From assembly GCF_010894435.1 (NCBI RefSeq), contig NZ_JAAIXZ010000009.1, positions 353,342-417,341 of the forward strand: DNA of 64,000 bases. Direction: 5' to 3'. The first letter of the stretch is position 1; each line of letters starts with the position of its first letter. The notes under the pieces were generated by a model, which was not told the origin of the DNA, made no database searches, and worked only from the letters and a program-made list of their open reading frames with translations. The position numbers and the translations under genes were made by a program. Shown here piece by piece: positions 40,872 through 50,172 of this stretch. The stretch comes from Pyxidicoccus trucidator (GTDB taxonomy: Bacteria > Myxococcota > Myxococcia > Myxococcales > Myxococcaceae).

Positions 40872-42152
40872 ATGCGCCACCTGCTCCTCCTGCTCCCGCT
40901 GCTGCTGGCCACACCCCAAGCCCGGGCGCAGGAGCCGGGAGGCCCCCATGGCTCGCATGCGCGCGAGCTGGTGGTGAACGACGCCGCGCTGGTGCCCCAC
41001 GAGCGCCCGTCGGTCGTCAGCGGTGAAGTCACGACGAAGCGCTTCCGCATCCTCCACACCGCGGGGGCCACCGTGGCCGCGCGGGAGCTGGCGGCGCAGA
41101 TTGAAGGCATCCGCGACGGCTTCGGCAACATCCTCGGGCGGGACTGGCCGGGGGTGACGGAGATCCGCCTGGGCAAGGACCGCGCGGAGTTCGAGGCGCT
41201 GGCGCTGCCCGGGGGCCGGCCTCCCAGCTGGGCCGTGGCGCTGGCCTACCCGGCGCATCAAATCATCCTCCTGAACGCCCGGAGCCTCCACGAGCCGGAC
41301 GGGCAGCAGACGCTCCGGCACGAGCTGGCGCACGTGGCCCTGGGCCAGCTGGCGAAGGACTGGCCCCGCTGGTTCCAGGAAGGCGTCGCGCAGAACGTCA
41401 CCGGAGAGCGCTACTCCCTCACGCACTACTCCGCCCTCTTCCGCGCGGTGACGCAGGAGCGCGTCTTCACCTTCGAGGACCTGGAGGACGACTGGCCGGA
41501 CCACCCGGCCGACGTGGAGGTCGCCTACGCGCAGAGCGCCGCCTTCATCGCGCACCTGTCCGGCAAGTTCGGCCCGGAGGCCATGGGGCTGCTGGTGGAC
41601 GGCGTGCGCAACGGCGAGCCCTTCGAGCAGGCCTTTGGCAAGGCGTTCCGCATCTCGCTGAGCCTGGAGGAGAAGGACTGGCGGGAGGGGCTGGCCGCGC
41701 GCTACGGCTGGCTGCCCCTCACCACCAGCTCCGCGCTGCTGTGGCTGGTGGCCTCCGCCCTGTGCGTGGCCGCCTACGTGCGCCGCCGCCAGCAGAAGGA
41801 AGCCCGCCTGGCGGAGATGGCCGCCCAGGACGTCGCCGAGGACGCCGCCCTGCGGGTGCTGGCCGCCCAGGCCTCGGCGCTTCCGGGCACCCTTCCCGGC
41901 TCCGAAGTCACCGGCCCCGTCCCGGAGCTGGCCTGGCCCGAGTGGCCCGCCGCCACCGCCAGCGCCAACGAGCCGGACAGCCTCGAGCCCCGCGAGTCCC
42001 AGGACGCTCCGGGCCGCGCCCACGAGGCCCCCTCGCACGCGGACGAGCCCCGGGAGGCCCTCTCCGAGGAGTCCCCGGTCGACCCGCCGGCGGAAGCCGA
42101 GGACCTGGGCGACCCGCGCGGCCCCCGCTCCCCGAAGCCCACCCTGCACTGA
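40872..42152 (+). CDS. Peptidase MA family metallohydrolase, membrane-anchored
   Basis: A 426-aa exported zinc peptidase-like protein. The N-terminus is a signal peptide (LLLLLPLLLATPQARAQ). The gluzincin motif is RHELAHVAL (HExxH-type), with the downstream glutamate in WFQEGVAQNVTGE, which matches the peptidase MA-like fold (PF13485). A membrane segment near residue ~285 (SALLWLVASALCVAAYV) is followed by basic residues and a long acidic/Pro-rich cytoplasmic tail with no domain. The substrate is unknown. It probably belongs with the DivIVA-YggU genes upstream (12-bp gap). Confidence 0.87.
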   Translation: MRHLLLLLPLLLATPQARAQEPGGPHGSHARELVVNDAALVPHERPSVVSGEVTTKRFRILHTAGATVAARELAAQIEGIRDGFGNILGRDWPGVTEIRLGKDRAEFEALALPGGRPPSWAVALAYPAHQIILLNARSLHEPDGQQTLRHELAHVALGQLAKDWPRWFQEGVAQNVTGERYSLTHYSALFRAVTQERVFTFEDLEDDWPDHPADVEVAYAQSAAFIAHLSGKFGPEAMGLLVDGVRNGEPFEQAFGKAFRISLSLEEKDWREGLAARYGWLPLTTSSALLWLVASALCVAAYVRRRQQKEARLAEMAAQDVAEDAALRVLAAQASALPGTLPGSEVTGPVPELAWPEWPAATASANEPDSLEPRESQDAPGRAHEAPSHADEPREALSEESPVDPPAEAEDLGDPRGPRSPKPTLH

Positions 42153-42353
42153 GGCCGCAGCTCCCACCGGGAGCCCGCCCTGTCCTTCTGGACACCCCTA
42201 CAGTCGGACCCCCGGAAGAAATTACCTGCTGCATGCCTCTCTGCCTGCCCTGGGGGTCAGTCCAAATGGCTGATTTCCCTGGGAAACAGCCTCCCCTGGG
42301 CGTTGGCAGTCCGCTTGCTATGGCCTCCCGTCGCGATGCGGAAGGCACTGGAC

Positions 42354-42875
42354 ATGAACGAGCGGGGACGTAAGGCGGCGGTGCTGGCGCGGTTCTACCG
42401 CCAACAGCCGGATCGCATCGCGGCGCTGTGGCGCCGGATGCGGCTGGCGACAGAGGCGGAAGGGGCGGTGGCCCCGCTCGGCCAGCTGGACGGGCTGGTG
42501 GAGCCCTTCATCCGCGAGGTGGGCCGGACGCTGGAGGGCGAGGAGTCGAGCCCCTGGAGCCGCACGCGGGCGGTGCTGCGCCTGTCGCCGGAGCGCGGCG
42601 CGCGCGCCCTCTATGACGAGTTCGCGGCGCTGCGGCGCTGCCTGGTGGACGCCTCGGAAGTACTGGGCGGCGGGGATTGGGAGCGCGAGCGCATCAACCG
42701 CGCGGTGGATGAGGCGGTGGACTCCGCGGTGGCGCTGCTGCAGCGCCTCAAGGACCCACGCGCCGACGGGCCACGGGTGGCTTTTGGAGGCCTGGTCGTC
42801 GAGTACTTCGAGCGGCCGTCACGAGTGAAGCGCGCGCCGCCGGACGCGAAGGACGGACGTCCGGCGATGCACTGA
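42354..42875 (+). CDS. Hypothetical helical protein
   Basis: A 173-aa protein I do not recognise with certainty. It is helical and charged (RRMRLATEAEGAVAPLGQLDGLVEPFIREVGRTLEG, DWERERINRAVDEAVDSAVALLQRL), without signal peptide or membrane segment. The general shape recalls RsbRD-type N-terminal sensor domains, but this is only a resemblance. The ATG at 42354 has GGAAGG eight bases upstream and is preferred over starts at 42303 (TTG) and 42336. Confidence 0.65.
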   Translation: MNERGRKAAVLARFYRQQPDRIAALWRRMRLATEAEGAVAPLGQLDGLVEPFIREVGRTLEGEESSPWSRTRAVLRLSPERGARALYDEFAALRRCLVDASEVLGGGDWERERINRAVDEAVDSAVALLQRLKDPRADGPRVAFGGLVVEYFERPSRVKRAPPDAKDGRPAMH

Positions 42876-42895
42876 GGCTGGGGTTGGTCGGGTTT

Positions 42896-43097
42896 GCCGA
42901 CCCGTCCGGCTTGATGCTCCCTCGCTAGGGAGCGTCCGAGGCCGGCGGGAGGGAGCGCGCCGTGGGTGGGGGCCCGTGGCGTGCCTTTGGGGAGCGTGTT
43001 CCCACTGGGGAGTGGTGAGCGCGCCTCGTGAGCTGCTGGCAATACGCGTGGATGGGGGTCCGCGCGAATCGCCGGTCGGACGGGTCGGCACTTTTTT
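42896..43097 (+). ncRNA. Candidate structured small RNA with closing stem and T6 end
   Basis: GCCGACCCGTCCG (42896-42908) is a perfect 13-base complement of CGGACGGGTCGGC (43077-43089), 168 bases downstream, and the right arm is followed at once by ACTTTTTTG. This is the form of a ~200-nt RNA whose ends pair and terminate intrinsically. Inside are a perfect hairpin GCTCCCT-CGCT-AGGGAGC (42917-42934) and CCGGCG/CGCCGG arms. The overall plan recalls 6S RNA, but I could not match conserved 6S positions. The 329-bp gap between the hypothetical gene and polA has no ORF I trust. Confidence 0.45.
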
Positions 43098-43150
43098 GTC
43101 GTGAGCACCGTGGGGACGGTGTGTGGGTGTTGTGGGTGGGGAGCAGGGAC

Positions 43151-43196
43151 GCGGGACGGGCGCCTACGGGGGTGGGCGCTCGTCCCGCACTTTTTT
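43151..43196 (+). terminator. Rho-independent terminator between convergent genes
   Basis: GCGGGACGGGCGCC (43151-43164) pairs with GGCGCTCGTCCCGC (43175-43188), one G-U pair, loop of ten bases, then AC and six T (43191-43196). It is oriented for + strand transcripts and lies just before the polA stop codon on the other strand. The ending GCACTTTTTTG is identical to that of the candidate RNA at 43088-43098. Confidence 0.85.
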
Positions 43197-43204
43197 GGGG
43201 CGCG

Positions 43205-45922
43205 TCAGTGCGCGTCCGTCCAGCTCCGGCCCGCGCCCACGTCCACCTTGAGCGGCACCTTCAGCTCCGCCACCGAGGACATCCCCTTCATCGCCAGGGC
43301 CTTCACGCGCTCCACCTCGGCGTCGGGTGCCTCGAAGAGGAGTTCGTCGTGCACCTGCAACAGCATGACGGTGCGCAGCCCCTCGGCCTTGAGCGCCGCG
43401 TCCACCACGAGCATCGCCTTCTTGATGAGGTCCGCGGCGGTGCCCTGAATCGGCATGTTGATGGCGGCGCGCTCGGCGGCCTGCGCCACGCCCCGGTTCT
43501 TGGCGTTGAGGTCCGGCATGTAGCGGCGGCGCCCGTAGAGCGTCTCCACGTAGCCCGTCTTCCGGGCCTTCTCCACCGTCTCCACCAGGTAGTTCCGGAT
43601 GCCCGCGTAGCGGACGAAGTAGCGCTCGATGATGTCCCGCGCCTCCTCCTGGGGAATGCCCAGCCGCGCGGACAGGCCATGCGGTGACAGGCCGTAGGCG
43701 ATGCCGAAGTTCACCATCTTCGCCCTCCGGCGCTGCTCACGGTCCACCTGCTCGGGTGGCACGCCGAAGACCTCCGCCGCGGTGCGGGTGTGGATGTCCT
43801 GGTCGTTGAGGAAGGCGTCGATGAGCACCGGGTCCTCCGCGATGTGGGCCAGCAGCCGCAGCTCCACCTGGCTGTAGTCCGCGCTGACCAGCTGGTGCCC
43901 CTCGGCAGCCACGAAGGCGCGGCGGATTTCGCGGCCCAGCTCCGTGCGGATGGGGATGTTCTGGAGGTTGGGGTCCGTCGACGACAGGCGGCCCGTCGCG
44001 GTGGCGGCCTGGTGGTACGTGGTGTGGATGCGTCCGTCGGCGGCCACCAGCGTGGGCAGCGTGTCCAGGTAGGTGCTCTTCAGCTTGGACAGGCTGCGGT
44101 ACTCGATGATGGCGCCGGGCAGCGGGTGCTCCTCGGACAGCTTCTCCAGCACCTCCTGGTCCGCGGACGGGCCCGTCTTGCCCTTCTTGATGATGGGCAG
44201 CCCCAGCCCCTCGGGCTGGGCGGAGAAGAGCACCTCCACCAGCTGCGGGTTGGAGCCGATGTTGAACTCGCGGCCGGCGTGCTTGTAGACCTCCTTCACC
44301 TGCGCCTCGACGGCGGCGTCCACCTTCACGGAGATGCGCGCCAGCTCGGTGGTGTCCAGCTTCACGCCCCGGCGCTCCATCTGCGCGAGGATGGGCAGCA
44401 GCGGCAGCTCCATGTCGCGCGCCAGCGCCGCCAGCTCCACCGTCTCCAGCTCCTTCCACAGCTCCGGCGCCAGCCGCCGCGCCGCCTCCGCGCGCACCGC
44501 GAAGCCAGGGGCCAGCTCCTCGGCCGTGTGGTCCGCCAGCGCCTTGTCCTTCTTGCCGCGCTTGCCCTCCGCCGCGGGCGGCAGCGCGGGCAGCTCCGAG
44601 CGCAGCCGCTCGCGCGCCAGGTCCGCCAGCGCGTGCTCCCGCCGGGACGGGTTGAGCAGGTAGCTGAGCAGCTCCACGTCGTCGTACCCGCCACGCAGGG
44701 TGATTCCCTCGTTGGCCAGCACCAGGGTGAGCGCCTTGAGGTCGTGTCCGCCCTTCTTCACGGCCGCGTCCTCCAGCACCGCCTTGAGCGCGGCCGTGAA
44801 GGCCCCCGGCCTCACCTGCGTGACGCCGAGCACGTCATGGCGCAGGGGCACGTAGTACGTGCTCGCATCCGGCAGCGCGACGCCCAGGCCCACCAGCTTC
44901 GCGGCGAAGGGCAGCCCCTCGTAGGCGGGCACCAGGGTGACGCTCCCCCCCGCGCGCACGGCCTCGGCCAGCGTCTTCAGCTCCGCCTCGGTGCCCACCA
45001 GCGCGTGAGAAGAAGCGAGCGGCGCGGGCGCCTGCGCCGGCTCCGCCTGCGGCAGCCCCTGCTGCGGCAGGTCCTTGAGCAGCGCGTAGAACTCCAGCTC
45101 GGAGAACAGCTCGCGGGCGCGCGGCGCGTCCACCGGCTTGCGGGCCAGGTCCGCCATCTTCACGGGCAGCGGCAGGTCCGTCTTGAACGTCACCAGCTGC
45201 TTGGCGCGCAGCAGGCTCTCTCGGTGCGAGGCGATGGCCTCGCGAATCTTCGGCTTCTTCACCTCGTCCAGCCGGGAGAGCAGCGTCTCCACGTCGCCGA
45301 ACTGCTGGATGAGCTCCGTGGCCGTCTTCGGGCCGATGCCCGGCACCTTGGGGACGTTGTCCACCGCGTCGCCGATGAGGGCCAGGTAGTCGCGCATCTG
45401 CCGGGGTTCGATTCCCAGCTTCGCCTTCACCTCGTCCGGCCCGGTGTGCGTGTCCTTCATCGGGTCGAACAGGCGCACGTCCGGCTCGACAATCTGGACG
45501 AAGTCCTTGTCGCCGGTGACGACGCGGACGCAGAAGCCCTCTTCCTTGGCCTTCACCGCCAGCGTGCCGATGACGTCGTCGGCCTCCCAGCCGGCCGCCT
45601 CCAGCAGGGGCAGGTTGAGCGCCTCCACCACCCGGCGGATGAGCCCGAACTGCGGCACCAGGTCCTCGGGCGGGCCCTCGCGGTTGGCCTTGTAGGAGGG
45701 GTCTATCTTCTGCCGCTCGGTGCGGCTCTCCTTGTCGAAGGCGAGCGCCACGTGCGTGGGGTTCAAGTCGCGCAGCGCCTTGAGCACCATGCGGGTGAAG
45801 CCCAGCACGGCATTGGTGGGCACACCCTTGCTCGTGGTGAGCGGCGGAATCGCGTGGTAGGCGCGGAAGATGAAGCCGGACGCGTCGATGAGGACCAGGG
45901 TGGGCGCGGAGGAGTCGGCCAT
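43205..45922 (-). CDS. polA: DNA polymerase I
   Basis: A 905-aa family A polymerase for Okazaki-fragment maturation and repair. Residues ~1-290 are the 5'-3' exonuclease (LVLIDASGFIFRAYHAI, AFDKE, TGDKDFVQ, LIGDAVDNVPKVPGIGPKTA). The polymerase domain has motif A DYSQVELRLLAHIAEDP, motif B RRRAKMVNFGIAYGLSPHGL and motif C LLQVHDELLFE. The middle domain has lost the proofreading residues: the DxE of Exo I is VTLVPAYEG, the Exo II region reads GGHDLKALTL, and the Exo III YxxxD is absent. A 3'-5' exonuclease activity is therefore unlikely, as in Taq and Bst enzymes. The start ATG at 45922 gives the normal N-terminus. Confidence 0.96.
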   Translation of the reverse strand: MADSSAPTLVLIDASGFIFRAYHAIPPLTTSKGVPTNAVLGFTRMVLKALRDLNPTHVALAFDKESRTERQKIDPSYKANREGPPEDLVPQFGLIRRVVEALNLPLLEAAGWEADDVIGTLAVKAKEEGFCVRVVTGDKDFVQIVEPDVRLFDPMKDTHTGPDEVKAKLGIEPRQMRDYLALIGDAVDNVPKVPGIGPKTATELIQQFGDVETLLSRLDEVKKPKIREAIASHRESLLRAKQLVTFKTDLPLPVKMADLARKPVDAPRARELFSELEFYALLKDLPQQGLPQAEPAQAPAPLASSHALVGTEAELKTLAEAVRAGGSVTLVPAYEGLPFAAKLVGLGVALPDASTYYVPLRHDVLGVTQVRPGAFTAALKAVLEDAAVKKGGHDLKALTLVLANEGITLRGGYDDVELLSYLLNPSRREHALADLARERLRSELPALPPAAEGKRGKKDKALADHTAEELAPGFAVRAEAARRLAPELWKELETVELAALARDMELPLLPILAQMERRGVKLDTTELARISVKVDAAVEAQVKEVYKHAGREFNIGSNPQLVEVLFSAQPEGLGLPIIKKGKTGPSADQEVLEKLSEEHPLPGAIIEYRSLSKLKSTYLDTLPTLVAADGRIHTTYHQAATATGRLSSTDPNLQNIPIRTELGREIRRAFVAAEGHQLVSADYSQVELRLLAHIAEDPVLIDAFLNDQDIHTRTAAEVFGVPPEQVDREQRRRAKMVNFGIAYGLSPHGLSARLGIPQEEARDIIERYFVRYAGIRNYLVETVEKARKTGYVETLYGRRRYMPDLNAKNRGVAQAAERAAINMPIQGTAADLIKKAMLVVDAALKAEGLRTVMLLQVHDELLFEAPDAEVERVKALAMKGMSSVAELKVPLKVDVGAGRSWTDAH

Positions 45923-45967
45923 GCCCCCGTGCCTAGCGCGCCCGTACGCCCCTGTCCACGATGCGGC

Positions 45968-48226
45968 TCAGGGGCACTTCCACTCGGCCTTCTTCTCGTC
46001 GACCTTCTCCGCGATGCCATCGCCCTTGACGGCGTAGTCCAGTACCTCCGCCAGGTTGGGGCAGCCACCGGCGGCCTTGAAGGCGTCCGACGCCAGGTTC
46101 GAGCAGTAGGCCGACGCCTTGTTCAGGTCCGGGTTGCCCGCGTAGAAGCCGAAGCCCAGCTTCCACACCCTGCACGCGCGCCGCCGGTCCTGGCGGTCCG
46201 CCCACTCCCTACCCCGCTGGTAGGACTTGTCCGCCATGTCCTGGAGGATGTTGCGCCGGTAGAAGGACGGCTTGGACTCGGCCAGGTCCAGCATCAGCTC
46301 CTTGTCCACCTGCAGCGCCTCGCGGAAGGGCTCGGCGGCCTTCTCCGGGTCGTCGGCGGCGAGGTACGTCTGCCCGCCCTTGAAGAGCTGATCCACGGTG
46401 GACATGATCTTGATGAGCTCGTCCGTCTGGGCGTGGAACGGCGCGGCCTCGTAGTTGCCACGCAGCTTCTGCAGGGTGGCCAGCGCCTCGCTGCCGCGGC
46501 CGGCCCAGTAGTCCATCATCGCCGCCTGCATCAGCTTGTGGGTGAAGCGCTTCTTCACCGCCGCGTCCACCACCGCGCGAGGGTCCGCCGTCGCCTCGTC
46601 CGGGCCGATGATTTCCGTCACCGGGCACACCCACGGCTGGGCGTTGGGGTCCAGCCGCTGCCGCGCGCTGAGGAAGCGCACGAAGAGCGTGTCCTTGGGC
46701 CGCCACTCGTTGCGGCGCAGCCGGCCCTCCAGCTTCAGCGTGTAGCCCAGCGGAGGGTTCAGGCTCTCGCGAGGCTGCGCCTGGCACCACACGGCCATGA
46801 ACTGCTCGCAGCGCGGCACCGCGGCCGTCCACTGCGCGTTGCTCAGGTAGCGCTTGCAGTCATCCAGCGCGCGCTTGGTGACCTGCTCGGCCGCCTCGCG
46901 CGCCTTGCCCTTGCCGCGGCGGAAGTACTCGCTCTCCTTCGGAATCTTGCTGAAGGCCTCGAGCGCCTCGTCCGGCTTGAGGCGCTGGAGCAGCTTGTCT
47001 CCCGCCGAGTAGTGCTCGTAGGCCTCCTTCTCCAGCTTGATGCGCCGGATGAGGGTGTTGGCCTCGGGGTGGATGGGGTCCAGGTCCAGCGCCTGGGTGC
47101 AGACCTCTTCCGCGCGGGCCCAGTTGGGCGCGCCCAGCTCGCTCGACGCGTAGGAGCGGCACTCGCTGAGCAGCGTCTGGACCTGCTCCACCGGGTCCAC
47201 CGGCGTGCCCCCCTGCTCCGGAGAGTCCCCGACGGGCGCGGGGCCCGGGAGGGCCGCCTTCACCACCGCCGCCACCAGCAGCAGACCCACCACCGCGCCG
47301 CCCACCACCAGCAGCTTCTTCCGGCCCGGGGGCGCAGCCTCCTCCTCTTCTGGCGGCAACGCCGCGCCCGCGCCCGTTCCCCTCCGCGAGGGGACAGGAC
47401 CCGAGCCCCGCCGCGTCGGGACGGCCAGCGCCGCCTCCTCCGCGTCGAAGGACATCTCCACCACGCCGAACTGGAGCTGGTCGCCCGACTGGAGCGGCAC
47501 GGGCTCCTGGCCCAGCGGCTCACCGTTGAGCAGCGTGCCGTTGGCGCTGCCCAGGTCTCTCACCGTCACGCCGGCCGCCGTCGCCTCCAGCTCCGCGTGC
47601 CGACGGCTGACCGAGTCGTCCTCCAGCATCACCAGGGCCGGGGGCTGCCGCCCCACCAGCACCTTGCCCTTCAAGGGGTACGTCCGGCCCGCCCACGGCC
47701 CCACCAGGCCGCGCAGCATCGCCCCGGTGCCGCCACCCGCCGCTCCAGCCGGCGCGGCGCCCGCCGGCTTCGCGGGCCGAGGGGGCCTGGGGGGCGCTCC
47801 GCCCGCGGGGGCCTTCGCCTTCAGGCTCGGCACCGCGCGGGTGGCCCGGGCGCCACTGCCCTCCGAGCCCACCGGCATCTCCTCGGGCGCGGGAGCAGGC
47901 GCGGCCTTCGCCGCCTTGCGCGGGCCCGAGCGGGACGCCGCCGCGGCCTTGAGCCGCAGCGTGTAGTCCCCCAGCACCACCTCCGACTGCGGGGTGAGCG
48001 GCGTCGGGTCGGCGATGCGCTCGCCGTCCACGAAGGTGCCGTTGGCGCTGCCCAGGTCCTCGATGAAGACGGTGCCGCCGTCGTCGAAGACCCTGGCGTG
48101 GTTGCGCGACACCCCGCCCTCGGTGAGGACGAGGTCGTTGCCCGCCTGGCGGCCCAGCTTCAGCTCGCCAGAGAGCTCATGTTCTTGTTCGGTACCGTCG
48201 GGGAGACGGACGACCAGGGTGGGCAT
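45968..48226 (-). CDS. Double-FHA, membrane-spanning TPR-like protein
   Basis: A 752-aa protein. FHA domain 1 is at ~1-95 (LGRQAGNDLVLTEGGVSRNHARV, DLGSANGTFVDGERI). FHA domain 2 is at ~175-260 (VGRQPPALVMLEDDSVSRRHAEL, DLGSANGTLLNGEPL). A single membrane segment follows at ~305-330 (KKLLVVGGAVVGLLLVAAVVKA), then a long extracytoplasmic helical region with TPR-like character (~345-752). FHA domains bind phosphothreonine peptides, so this can pass Ser/Thr kinase signals to an envelope machine. It lies six bases downstream of the FHA-CpaF ATPase and is probably a regulator or accessory of that Tad-type system. Confidence 0.88.
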   Translation of the reverse strand: MPTLVVRLPDGTEQEHELSGELKLGRQAGNDLVLTEGGVSRNHARVFDDGGTVFIEDLGSANGTFVDGERIADPTPLTPQSEVVLGDYTLRLKAAAASRSGPRKAAKAAPAPAPEEMPVGSEGSGARATRAVPSLKAKAPAGGAPPRPPRPAKPAGAAPAGAAGGGTGAMLRGLVGPWAGRTYPLKGKVLVGRQPPALVMLEDDSVSRRHAELEATAAGVTVRDLGSANGTLLNGEPLGQEPVPLQSGDQLQFGVVEMSFDAEEAALAVPTRRGSGPVPSRRGTGAGAALPPEEEEAAPPGRKKLLVVGGAVVGLLLVAAVVKAALPGPAPVGDSPEQGGTPVDPVEQVQTLLSECRSYASSELGAPNWARAEEVCTQALDLDPIHPEANTLIRRIKLEKEAYEHYSAGDKLLQRLKPDEALEAFSKIPKESEYFRRGKGKAREAAEQVTKRALDDCKRYLSNAQWTAAVPRCEQFMAVWCQAQPRESLNPPLGYTLKLEGRLRRNEWRPKDTLFVRFLSARQRLDPNAQPWVCPVTEIIGPDEATADPRAVVDAAVKKRFTHKLMQAAMMDYWAGRGSEALATLQKLRGNYEAAPFHAQTDELIKIMSTVDQLFKGGQTYLAADDPEKAAEPFREALQVDKELMLDLAESKPSFYRRNILQDMADKSYQRGREWADRQDRRRACRVWKLGFGFYAGNPDLNKASAYCSNLASDAFKAAGGCPNLAEVLDYAVKGDGIAEKVDEKKAEWKCP

Positions 48227-48232
48227 GATGCG

Positions 48233-50017
48233 TCAGTCCTCCCGGAAGATGCTCATGTTGACGGGGATGCCCTTGCGCTGCAGCTCGTCGTAGAACTTCG
48301 GAACGAAGCCTGACGCGACGAAGCGACCGCGGATCTTGTGGTCCTCCGTGAAGCCATCCTGCTTGTAATAGAAGATGTCCTGGAGGGTGACGATGTCCAC
48401 CTCCATGCCCGACACCTCGGTGACGTAGCAGATCTTCCGCGTGCCGTCGGAGAAGCGCGTCTGCTGCACGATCATGTGCACCGCGCTGGCGATCTGCTCA
48501 CGGATGGCCTTCACCGGCAGCTCCATGCCGGACATCAGCACCATGGTCTCCAGCCGGGCGATGGCGTCGCGCGGCGTGTTGGCGTGAAGCGTGGTGAGCG
48601 AGCCGTCATGGCCCGTGTTCATCGCCTGGAGCATGTCCAGCGTCTCGCCCGAGCGGCACTCGCCCACGACGATGCGGTCCGGCCGCATGCGCAGGCAGTT
48701 CTTCACCAGGTCGCGGATGCTGATGGCACCCTTGCCTTCGAGGTTGGGCGGGCGGCTCTCCAGCTGCACCCAGTGGTCCTGCGGCAGCTGCAGCTCCGCC
48801 GCGTCCTCCACGGTGATGATGCGCTCGCTGTCCGGGATGAAGGAGCTGATGATGTTCAGCGTCGTCGTCTTCCCCGAACCCGTGCCGCCGGAGATGACGA
48901 TGTTGCGCCGCGCCTTCACGCACATCTCCAGGAACTCCGCCATCTGCGCGGTCAGGGTCTTGTACTTGACCAGGTCCTGGATCTTCAGCGAGTCCTTCTT
49001 GAACTTGCGGATGGTGATGCAGGGGCCCTTGAGCGCCAGCGGGGGGATGATGGCGTTGACGCGGCTGCCGTCCTTGAGGCGCGCGTCCACCAGCGGGCTG
49101 GACTCGTCGATGCGCCGGCCGATGGGCGCGACGATTCGCTCGATGACGCCGAGCACCGCCTGGTTGGAGGAGAAGGTCTTCTCCGCCAGCGTCAGCTTGC
49201 CCTTGCGCTCGATGTAGATCTGGTTGGCGTGGTTCACCATGATCTCGCTGATGTCATCCGACGCGAGGAACGCCTCGAGGGGCCCCAGGCCCAGCGCCTC
49301 GTTGATGACGTCGGTGAGCAGCTCCTCCCGGTCCACGTCCTCCGGGAGCTCTCCGTCCGCCTCCATCTGGTCGATGATGTCGCGGATGGCCTTCTCGGTC
49401 CGGCGCCACAGCTCGTCGTCGCCGAGCCGGTCCATGTCCATGCGGCGCAGGTCGAGGTACTCGATGAGCCGGTCGTGGATCTCCTTCTGGAGCCGCGTGT
49501 ACCGCTCGATGCGAGGGTCGACCTTCTTCTTGTTCTTCGCCAGGGCGGACGCCATGGACGCCGGCATGCGGCCGGCCACGGGCGCCGGGGCGGGAGGCGC
49601 TTCCTCCTCCTCCTCGTAGGGCGCCTCCTCCTCCTCGTACTGCTCCTCTTCCGGGTAGGGCTCCTCCCCGCCGTCGTCGTAGGCCTCCTCCTCGGGGGCC
49701 CCCGCGCGCGTCATCGCCGGCCCGTCCTCGAGGGCCTCGACGTTGAGGATGTAATCTCCGATGGAGACCTGGTCCGTGGGCTTGAGTACCTGAGGCGCGG
49801 CAATCTTCTTGCCGTTCACGAAGGTGCCGTTCGTGGACTTCATGTCCACGATGATGAACTTCCCGTCCTTGGCGACGATTCGCGAGTGGTACTTGGAGAC
49901 GTTTCCCTTCGCGAGGATGATGTCGTTGCCGGGCAGGCGACCGATCGTGACTTCACTCTTGTGGTACTCGCGCTGCTCGGTCCCGCCGCTCTTTTCCGCG
50001 AGGGTAATCAAAAACAT
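48233..50017 (-). CDS. cpaF: FHA-domain CpaF/TadA secretion ATPase
   Basis: A 594-aa hexameric secretion ATPase of the Tad/Flp type with an extra FHA domain. The FHA domain is at ~1-100 (IGRLPGNDIILAKGNVSKYHSR, MKSTNGTFVNGKKI). An acidic poly-Glu linker occupies ~105-150. The CpaF core follows: N-terminal helices, EIMVNHANQIYIERKGKL, the Walker A GGTGSGKTTTLN, ITVEDAAELQL, MRPDRIVVGECRSGETLDMLQAMNTGHDGSLTTLHAN. It powers pilus assembly or secretion. The start ATG at 50017 fits the FHA domain; the upstream in-frame codons add 29 unconserved residues. The FHA fusion implies control by threonine phosphorylation. Confidence 0.95.
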   Translation of the reverse strand: MFLITLAEKSGGTEQREYHKSEVTIGRLPGNDIILAKGNVSKYHSRIVAKDGKFIIVDMKSTNGTFVNGKKIAAPQVLKPTDQVSIGDYILNVEALEDGPAMTRAGAPEEEAYDDGGEEPYPEEEQYEEEEAPYEEEEEAPPAPAPVAGRMPASMASALAKNKKKVDPRIERYTRLQKEIHDRLIEYLDLRRMDMDRLGDDELWRRTEKAIRDIIDQMEADGELPEDVDREELLTDVINEALGLGPLEAFLASDDISEIMVNHANQIYIERKGKLTLAEKTFSSNQAVLGVIERIVAPIGRRIDESSPLVDARLKDGSRVNAIIPPLALKGPCITIRKFKKDSLKIQDLVKYKTLTAQMAEFLEMCVKARRNIVISGGTGSGKTTTLNIISSFIPDSERIITVEDAAELQLPQDHWVQLESRPPNLEGKGAISIRDLVKNCLRMRPDRIVVGECRSGETLDMLQAMNTGHDGSLTTLHANTPRDAIARLETMVLMSGMELPVKAIREQIASAVHMIVQQTRFSDGTRKICYVTEVSGMEVDIVTLQDIFYYKQDGFTEDHKIRGRFVASGFVPKFYDELQRKGIPVNMSIFRED

Positions 50018-50150
50018 GGTGGGGGCGGATGCTAGCAAGCGCCCCTTCGACCTCAAAGCGCCAGACGACGTCGCATGCCTGCCCGCAAGGCGACGGGCCG
50101 GCACCCCACCCCCCGGGAGGGGGTAGAGGCCGGCCCGGCCGGAAGCGAGG

Positions 50151-50168
50151 GGGGCCCGGAAGGGCCCC
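50151..50168 (-). terminator. GC hairpin after secretin gene
   Basis: GGGGCCC-GGAA-GGGCCCC is a perfect 7-bp stem with a 4-base loop, four bases beyond the secretin stop codon on the minus strand. A second hairpin ACCCCC-CGGGA-GGGGGT (50108-50124) follows. Neither has a U-run, so this may stall or protect the 3' end rather than terminate strictly. Confidence 0.4.
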
Positions 50169-50172
50169 GGGC

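Noticed and set aside
42896..43097. Direct assignment of the candidate RNA as 6S RNA
   Set aside because: Size and closing stem fit, but I could not align conserved central-bubble positions by eye; kept only as a hypothesis.
43790..48313. A 1507-codon plus-strand frame opposite polA and the FHA protein
   Set aside because: Low-complexity translation without domains; the minus-strand genes are unambiguous.
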